NCBI RefSeq assembly: GCF_003945595.2
Contig: NW_024104350.1
Location: 124,001 to 188,000 of the forward strand
Length of the DNA: 64,000 nucleotides
From: Pipra filicauda
Taxonomy: Eukaryota; Chordata; Aves; Passeriformes; Pipridae
Reading direction: 5' to 3'
Shown: positions 56,201-64,000 of the stretch, one piece after another
Position numbering within the stretch: position 1 is the first letter of the stretch
Layout of the letters: each line of letters starts with the position of its first letter
Translations under genes and position numbers: made by a program
The notes under the pieces: model-generated
What the model saw: only the letters and a program-made list of their open reading frames with translations
The model's database searches: none
What the model was told of the DNA's origin: nothing

Positions 56201-59200
56201 AAAGAATTTAAATCTAAATCAGGCATCACAAACAGAAAGTATGGCAGAGGACAGCAGTTCAAGACTGAAATGATGAGAAAAGAGTAAACATTGTCTGAAG
56301 GGACGGGTTTAAAGGAAATAGAGAGAGAAGATAAGGTAAAGGTCTCCTTTCAGGTGTAGGAGGGTTTTAACTCCTAAAGGAGGATAAAATGCAGCTCTGG
56401 AGGTCTTCATTTACATGCTTACTGATAAATTAATTTGCTGAGTTTTGAAGGTTTGGTTGAAATTTGTTTATGTTTTGATCGGTAATAGATTATTATTCTA
56501 AGTATACTTACAGAAGAACACTGAATTTACAGTTTGCAGTGGGATTAAGTATCTTGGTCCTCAAAAAGTTGGGCAGTAAATACTTGGAGCTCAAGTATTT
56601 GAACAAACTCTATGTGAAGTCCTTTAAAGTAATTCCTTCCTCAAATATCGGCTAAAAGCACATAAAGGAAACTATCCAACTTATTTTTGTTGGTCTTTTC
56701 ATCCTTGCAATAATACATCGATTTTCTCATCTTAATAAATGCTTGGGAGCGGTAAAAAGCCAGAGCTACCTCTCCACACCCAGCAGTGGTGTTATAACTA
56801 AGGTACCTCATGGGAGGCATCGACCAACTGCAGTTGCACTGACACACGAGGCTGCTGTGGTTTGAGACACACCAGACACCTGAAACCCTTGTAAAGGGCT
56901 GCTGGGAGCTCTGCAGCCACCCAAGACCACAGGTGGTGGTAAGATGTGATTCACCATAGCACCTAAAACGAGTCTAGACATCCACATTGGATCAGCTGAA
57001 TTTCTTATACAGCATCAAACAAAAGCAAAAGAGCATTAAACTAAAAAAAACACTGTAACACATGGAACTGGAGTGATGCTTCACCTCAGTCGTTGTTTCC
57101 CCACTACAACGAGGCAGTGACTAATCTAGACGGATGCTCAAGCTACAAAATGCCCTGTTTATCTGCTGGCAGCTAAAGTTGCTGAACCTTTCCAAAAGAT
57201 CTCTTGTGCCATCACACCCACCTCAGTTTTAGCCCCCTTTTGCTGGTTGTTGGCAATAAGTAAAGGGGTTGGGTGATGAGAGAGATTACAGAGCCACAAA
57301 TGGATTGGGCGTGCTCCTAGTACAGGGGACACTCACCCCTCCTGATGGCAAAGCACAGCCACTGCTGCTGCCTTGATTAAATATCTGAGGTGAAAAATGC
57401 ATGCAAAGGGCTCTACTCATGCTGATGGGTACAAACAAATGCAAATGGTTTACTTCTACCAGTAGAGAGATGTTGGACAATTTTTTTAGATGCCCAGATT
57501 TCACTGACACCTTGTGACTTCCAGTGGGAAACCACAGCCATTTTTAGCCCATGCCTCTTTTAAAAATGGCATCAAGGATGCAAACCAGCACAAACATGAG
57601 CTCCATTTGCAGCTTTAGGCTACCTTTCCTTTCTTTCACCAACACCTGGTTGATGGAATCACTGTTGCCCTGAGGTGCTATCTTATTTCAGTGCAGGGAC
57701 TATGCTTAAAGCTGTTTTAATGGTTTATCCCCATATCTATCCTTTCTGTTTAGGTCTTATCAAAGATTAGGACAGATGAATTGATCTCTCACTACTGCCT
57801 GCTGGGAATGCAAACCAGCCAATCTGCCAGAAGTCAGGAGGCCAAAGCATCATGGCCCCACAAACATGTGTTTGCACAGAACTATGGTTATCATTTTCTG
57901 AGTGCTGGATCCAGCTGCTGGTTTCCAAAGAGATGCACCAAGATGCCCCTGAGTAAATCCAGGAAAAACTGTGCCTTATAGGAAATTCTCATCAGGAATT
58001 GTACAACAAGGTTTAAAAATCTGTCAGGGACAACTAAATTGCTATTCCATAGATTTTCCAAACATTAAAAGTTATGATGACTTCTCTTTGCCTGTGACAG
58101 TGTTGGTGCCTCCCACAACAAGTCTAATACTGGTTGTACCTACAAACACACAGATCAGAGAAGGCCACTGCTCCTTGATGTGATCAGGCAGCAGCACCAC
58201 AGAAACTGCCCAGAACTCAACACTTGGATTTCACAAACTGAAGTGAAGAAGGAAATTGATACAAAACCTGCTAATGTGTTAAATCCTGATCTATAAACTG
58301 AGCTTAGCACAGTGGTGCTGGATGGGGCTATCAGAACAGCTCTTGATCTCCTACAGATGGTGGTGAAGGAACTGCTTCCACCAGGTCACAACTGTAACAC
58401 AACAGGTGCTGATGGCCCCACTTACACGAGTTAAAAATATCCTGTTTGTCAGTATGAGAAAGCTTTATGGGAATGGGTTGGCTTTCACAAATTCATCAGG
58501 AAGTGTTTGGAATATGCAACTTTTATTTCTCCAATTTGGTTAACCTTTAGTTGCTCAAACTGTGACAAATAACAAGTTTATATAACACTGTAATCTATAT
58601 ACAGACAATGCTAAATAGTTACATACTATGGACATTATGTATAACATAGGCTATTTTAATTTAATTTTCAAAGTTCCATAGAACTGCAACACTAATATTG
58701 AAACAATTTTTTTTTTTAATTACTACAACAGTAATCAAACCCTGTCAGACTTTTGTTAAATGCATATTAGCATTTTGTTCTGTTTTGGAACAAGCTTTGT
58801 TTGAAACAATTGGAATTTTCTTTTAGAACAGAAATCCCAGTTCCCAACCATTTTTGTCCCCATTGTTCCTGCATCCCAGATCCGAGCACCCAGAGGCTAA
58901 ACTCCTTTTCCAGTGCATGTCCTCCTTCCACCTCCCCGTGCCCACAAGTCCTGCTGTGTGGGGACTCACGAGGTCCCCTGTTGAGAAACAGCCTCTGCAG
59001 GCAGCACGGGCACAAAGCCCATTCTTTGGAGAGCAATTGTATTGTGTTGGGTTCCTGTGCCTAGGGCTCTTTGCAGAATAATCTCTTGCAGCCCAAACAT
59101 GAACCATCTAGCGCTGTTTACCCCAAGGAGCCTCCCCTGTGGACTACATTACCCAGAATCCTTGACAGGGGAGTTGATGGAGCAGTTAATGAGCAAAGAA

Positions 59201-59293
59201 TTAATCGTGCTCAGTCCCTGTGTTCTCAAAGGCAGGATCTTTTTCTTGCATAAAAATTACTGGCCAGGTTCACACAATGTGTGACAGTGACAG
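53210..59293. other. No gene recognised
   Basis: About 6 kb of single-copy AT-rich sequence. A frame of 146 codons at 53349-53789 overlaps other frames and resembles nothing known. No transposon, exon or RNA gene was recognised. Confidence 0.5.
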
Positions 59294-59520
59294 TAAAGAA
59301 CTGAATCTGCAATTTCATTGTGTATTTTTAGTTCAACGTGTGTGCACCACACATGCAAAATACTGCATCCCTGATAGCTTTTCTTTCCGTGATCCTTATA
59401 GTCCTTACCCTAATTCAAGTTTCCTAAAATATTACTTACATTTCTAGGCTTCTCTATCACTAGAAAGCTACTACTGCGTTTTCTACATCATGTCATCTTT
59501 TATGTCCAAACCAGAGAAAT
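59294..59520 (+). repeat. Unclassified repeat, copy A of an inverted pair
   Basis: Positions 59306-59520 are the reverse complement of 63573-63787 over 215 bases, with five mismatches and no gap by my count. Weaker homology reaches back to TAAAGAA at 59294. It contains an imperfect hairpin at GTGTGTGCACCACACA. No coding content, no clear terminal repeats and no target duplication were found, so the repeat type is open: a dispersed family or a local inverted duplication. Confidence 0.85.
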
Positions 59521-59529
59521 AAGTTACCC

Positions 59530-59932
59530 TTATTTTTGTAATATAAATTATAAAATTTTTTATTATAAAAATTATATTTTTATCAAAAATGTAAACCTGA
59601 AATAGTTGCCCTCAAATTCATCTCAGCAACAAGTGAAAAATTTAGACCTAGCCTTTCTGCTCACACCCACGTCCCCAGCCACAACGTCAAAAAACTTACT
59701 TTTGCTCTGTCCTGACAGAAACATCAAAAAATTGCAAACATTGTAAAATTAGGAGACCAAATTATATAAACACAACACCCAGTGAGATTCACCAAAGTTA
59801 GTCCCACTAGGACAACGGGAGGCAGTGTTAATGACCCTACAGGTGCTGTAGCAAGGCACTCATGCTGATTACATTACAGGCACAGCTGGAGGGATGCTGA
59901 TGTCCTCACTGCAGCTGGAGCAGGTGACAGTA
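59530..59932. other. Spacer, A/T-rich at its left end
   Basis: 59535-59595 is almost pure A/T with TTATAAAAATTATA-type self-complementary words. The rest holds nothing recognisable. Confidence 0.5.
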
Positions 59933-60846
59933 CATAGAATCATAGAATCATAAATCACAGAATCAGCTGGGTTGGAAGGGACCTCCGAGATCATCAAGTC
60001 CAACCCTTGATCCAACCCCACTGTGGTTCCCAGCCCATGGCACTGATGCCACATCCAGTCTGTCCTTAAACACCTCCAGGGATGGAGAATCCACCACTTC
60101 CCTGGGCAGCCCATTCCAATGGCTGAGCACCCTCTCTGCAAAGAAATTCTTCCTAATATCCAACCTAAACCTCCCCTGGCACAGCTGAAGACCCAGCCCT
60201 CTTGTCTTGCTGATGGTTGCCTGGGAAAAGAGACCAACCCCCCCCGGCTCCCCCCTCCTGTCAGGGAGTTGCAGAGAGTGAGGAGGTCTCCCCTGAGCCT
60301 CCTCTTCTCCAGGCTGAGCCCCCCCAGCTCCCTCAGCCTCTCCTCACAGCACTTGTGCTCCAGTCCCTTCCCCAGCCTCGTTGCTCTCCTCTGGACCTGC
60401 TCCAGCCCCTCCATGTCCTTCCTGAGCTGAGGGCCCAGAGCTGGACACAGCACTCCAGGGGTGGCCTCCCCAGTGCTGAGTCCAGGGCAAGAATCACTTC
60501 CTTGGCCCTGTTGGCCACCCTGTTCCTGAGCCAGGCCAGGATCCATTGGCCTTCTTGTCCCCCTGGGCACACTCTGGCTCCTGTTCAGCTCCCTGTCCAT
60601 CCCCACTCCCAGCTCCCTTCCTGCCTGGCTGCTCTCCAGCCCCTCTGTCCCAGCCCGTGGGGCTGCCGGGGGTTGTTGTGGCCAAAGGGCAGGACCCGGC
60701 CCTTGGCCTGGTTGAACCTCATCCCTCTGGAATCAGCCCAATCAGCCCAATCAGCCCAACTCTCCAGTCCAGGTCCCTCTGCAGAGCCCTCCTGCCTTCC
60801 AGCTGATTGACACTCCCCCCCAGCTTGGTGTCATCTGCAAATTTGC
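59933..60846 (-). mobile_element. CR1 LINE, 3' fragment starting at the FADD box
   Basis: Minus-strand CR1 fragment closely similar along its length to 41435-42331: the same C-terminal reverse-transcriptase matches ([39 protein letters not shown]), the same 3' UTR, and a tail with two CATAGAAT units. Its 5' break lies at CATCTGCAAATTTGC, within about 5 bases of the break in the other copy. An internal triplet of AATCAGCCC (about 60732-60758) is a private expansion. Flanks differ from the other copy, so these are separate insertions. Confidence 0.92.
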
Positions 60847-63231
60847 ATCTCTGGCTCTTCCCTAGGTAGTCACAGCACTGACAGACAGCCTGGCATCTGC
60901 ACCCTCTGCTCCCAGCTCTCAGCTCAGAGTGCTCCTCCTTGCAGTGCAGGCAACAGGCATCCAGCCTCAGAGATGGATCACTGTGCTTTAAAAAAAAGCA
61001 TCCTTAAAGTTTATGATGGCGGAGATGCAATAGAATAGTTGGCTTTTGATGTGAAGCAGTGAAAATGCTGTAATTGTGTTTACAAGACATGATTGATAAC
61101 ATGCTGTGCATGATGTCCTTCCTTTAAACTTCCCCATAAAATACATTCATCTACCATTTCCCAATCTCAGCTACCAAAGGACCCAAGTGAAAAAAAGAAA
61201 AATGAAATAGGTTCAAGCAGGGCAAATAGGCCCCGAAAGACTCTTTAGGAGCAGGAGATGAAAGTTCAGCTTCAAATTTGAGTTTGCTGAATTATTATAC
61301 TCTTACTTGAAAAGTCTGTGCAATATCTGGGGGTTGCAGGGGGGGTTTTCTTTGTTTGTTTCACTGAAGAAACCAGATTCACATCCCATGTTAAGATTAA
61401 TGTGAGATCCCAGAGAATGCCAAGAGCAAAAGCCTTCACTTGATCACCAATTCAATTAATCTTTTTAGCTCTGTGATCTCACTGATGCAGGAAAGGCACT
61501 AAACTCTTGTAACTGAAGTGTGATGGGACAACTAAACTAACAGTAAAAAAGCAAATTTGTCATAGTGAAGGAAGAACATGGTAAATAAGCCCAGGTGGAA
61601 TGGAAGACCTTAATATACACATTTGTTTTGCACTAGAATTTCACAGGATTCTGAGATTAAGGCCACCAAGCAGCATATATTAGAAAACTCTATATGCAAA
61701 TGAAACTAAATTAATTCTTGTGTCATAGAGAAATGCATCATTTTGCTAGAACATGTTTGAATCTATAGCTAGGAATGTCCAAAATACACTGTAAACCTTT
61801 GGGCAGATGGAGATAAGGTTAAAGGCGAAGCAAAACCATCCTCCCAAAGTCTGGCACGTGGTAAAGTTGTGCTGTACTCATTTAAGATTATCCTGTGTAG
61901 TAGAGAGACACACTGAATAGCAGGACATCCCATCCTGCAGATGTTCAGATAACAAATGTTTTCAAGGCACTTTGAAGATGAAGCACATAAATACAAGGTT
62001 TCATTATTAGATATTAGGAAGAGTAATAAAAATAAATACAGTTTATACTAAAGAACATCTGAGGGTTCTTTTATGAGAGACAACATAGGGGTCTTTCCAA
62101 AGCAGCGATATACTTTTTCATATTACTTCTTTTCATTAGCAGAGTTCAGAAATTAATTGAAAATTTCTGTTTCATTCAATCCAGCAGTGTCAAACATTTT
62201 TGCCAAAGAAAGACACAACTACTCAGACAGTGTAAAGGAGCTTGTAAAAAGTTAGTAGACAGAGAAGTTCATACAATGATTTACGGCACTGATTGGATCC
62301 AGAGCCACAATAAAAATGGATAGCCAATATATGCCCTTACCTTAAACTATCTCAAATACCACACAAAGGAAAGGGGACAAGGGAGCAAAAGAGCATACTG
62401 TAGGAAAAAAAAAAATGAAAGCCATACATGCAACATCTCAATTTCGAGCAGTTGTGTAAAAACATCTGGAATTGCAAACCCTGAAGAATCCAGCAGTCCC
62501 CTGGGCTAATGTTTCACCCAAGGACACCATATTTGGTTTCTATGAACCAGACAGAGAACAGGTACAAAAAGAAGCACAGAACATCAAATGTGGCACATGC
62601 ACAGCTTTGAGAATTGTTGGATTCATCCCATTTTCTCTGTGATCAGTGAGAATTGTCCCAGTGACTTGGACTGTGAGAGCAGTACACTGCAAAATTCCTC
62701 TGTTACATGGATAGGCATTGGAAGGGACTCTTACACCCTGGGCTTACATCCATAAGTGTGATCTTTCAGCCATGTCCCTACAGTTGCTGTAAATGTGTTC
62801 TGTATCTAGTCAGCCTTCTATTTTTTTCCAGTGATGATTGTCTGTAATGGCAATTTTGACAGATATATCTTCAAGAAGGGAAATTCCAGTCAGGTCGTAG
62901 CGGTGCCTTTGAAGTCAGGAATATACTGAATGATATCCATTAAAAATTTATGAGGTTTCCTTTACTGGTAGAAGACGAAGCCCTGTGGTATTTGATAGAC
63001 CTGAAGTGAGACACTCTGCAAATTTAAGTACCACTTACAAGAAAAGATGAGAACACAGCTCATACTGTGTTGGGAAAAGGATGTACTGCCTCATGCATAG
63101 TGAGAGACAATTTTTGTGCATGCTAATATCAGAAATCTTTTTGTTGAAATACCAGCAACACATTCTCAGAAAGAAGGACAGACAGGGAGCAAGGAGGTAG
63201 AAACAAAGCAGATGCCAAACAGTTGTCAACT
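60847..63231. other. No gene recognised
   Basis: Single-copy AT-rich sequence; no transposon or exon recognised. Confidence 0.5.
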
Positions 63232-63455
63232 AGATCATAGAATCAGACAATACGCTGAGTTGGAAGGGATCATCAGGATCATAGAGTCCAACTCTTGGCC
63301 CTGACAGGACACCCCAAGAGTCACACCATGTGCCTGAGAGCGTTGTCCAAAGGCTTCTTGACTCCAGACAGCTTCGGTGCTGTGACCACTTCCCTGGGAA
63401 GCCTGTTTCAGTGCTCAACCACCCTCTGGGTGCAGAACCTTTTCCTGTAAATGCC
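63232..63455 (-). mobile_element. Older CR1 LINE 3' end
   Basis: On the + strand it begins with a CATAGAATCA tail, GAGTTGGAAGGGATCATC and GAGTCCAACTC (the conserved CR1 3' element). It continues with CACTTCCCTGGGAAGCCTG, TGCTCAACCACCCTCTGGG and AACCTTTTCCTG. These are CR1 3'-end sequences of a different, more diverged subfamily than the other copies here. Truncated at about 63455. Confidence 0.88.
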
Positions 63456-63572
63456 CACTGACAGAACTGAGAGCCAAAGCTGGTAAGAACATGACAATCC
63501 CACAGAACACAACGATCTAGATTTTCTTTCTGATTCTGGAGGGAGAGAGGATGGGTAAACTTGTGGACAAAT

Positions 63573-63799
63573 ATTTCTCTGGTTTGGACATAAAAGATGA
63601 CATGATGTAGAAAACCCACTAGTAGTTTTCTAGTGATAGAGAAGCCTAGAAATATAAGTAATATTTTAGGAAACTTGAATTAGGGTAAGGACTATAAGGA
63701 TCACGGAAAGAAAAGCTATCAGGGATGCAGTATTTTGCATGTGTGGTGCACACACGTTGAACTAAAAATATACAATGAAATTGCAGAATAAATTCTTTA
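63573..63799 (-). repeat. Unclassified repeat, copy B of an inverted pair
   Basis: Reverse-complement partner of 59294-59520. The core of 215 bases (63573-63787) has no gaps against copy A. Together they form an inverted repeat with a 4.05-kb interior that holds a CR1 fragment. Confidence 0.85.
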
Positions 63800-64000
63800 A
63801 AATGGAGAACACCAGGCTTCCCTTGCCCCTAAAGTCCTCCTTGGGCTGACTTTTGTGTGAGCCTCAGGATATGGTGAGGACTTACAGACTGGGCTGCTAT
63901 TTATCTTTGTGTCCCATGCCCAGTGCCCAGAATGTGTCTTCTGCACAATTCAGAGACAAGTTTGAAGACACAAGTGCTGAGTTTCTGGCACGTCTCTCTG
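63800..64000. other. No gene recognised
   Basis: About 200 bases of plain sequence to the window edge. Confidence 0.5.

Noticed and set aside
41435..60846. The two similar CR1 fragments as a segmental duplication
   Set aside because: Sequence outside the CR1 ends is unrelated, and the tails differ, so they are separate insertions.

Overview
The window looks like a stretch of bird nuclear genome. The evidence is several CR1 non-LTR retrotransposon copies with the 8-bp ATTCTATG-type 3' tail, a young ERVL-like endogenous retrovirus, AT-rich single-copy DNA, and no prokaryotic gene organisation. A passerine or other neoavian bird is plausible but not proven. I recognise no host protein-coding gene, rRNA or tRNA. 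It reads as an intergenic region or a very large intron, and almost everything that can be identified is a mobile element.

Layout. 1-10.7 kb: mostly featureless DNA with a CR1 remnant (2640-2990), a 55-base T run (3383-3437), a small CpG-rich patch (4930-5240) and a degenerate RTE-like reverse-transcriptase tail (8640-9420). 10.7-12.8 kb: two adjacent solo LTRs, 10778-11411 (same family as the provirus below) and 11586-12791 (1.2 kb, 15-bp terminal inverted repeat, perfect 5-bp target duplication). 18.36-18.73 kb: a probable LTR with four CCAAT-bearing repeats. 22.1 kb: a CR1 3' end, the only clear + strand element. 22.3-37.9 kb: single-copy DNA with a homeodomain-site-rich block near 26.2 kb, G-quadruplex and G/T-rich tracts, a possible LTR remnant at 31.3 kb and a possible splice acceptor at 35.62 kb. 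37.9-42.3 kb: a long CR1 (end of ORF1, endonuclease, reverse transcriptase, expanded tail) followed by a second truncated CR1.

46.4-53.2 kb: the centrepiece, a 6.8-kb ERVL-like provirus on the minus strand. It has two LTRs about 1.9% different by my count, an ACACT target duplication on both sides, a tRNA-Lys-type primer binding site, an intact gag, and pol in the same frame after a single amber stop. Pol carries protease, reverse transcriptase, RNase H and integrase, with one frameshift in integrase. There is no env and no visible dUTPase. Gag is odd: its first ~170 residues hold several strongly hydrophobic segments, and it has no zinc knuckle.

59.3-64 kb: a 225-bp sequence at 59294-59520 recurs in inverted orientation at 63573-63799 with about 97% identity. 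Between and beside the copies lie another CR1 (59933-60846) and an older CR1 end (63232-63455). That CR1 is truncated within about 5 bp of the same point as the one at 41435-42331.

Nearly all elements whose orientation can be read lie on the minus strand. That would fit an intron of a + strand host gene, but the sample is small.
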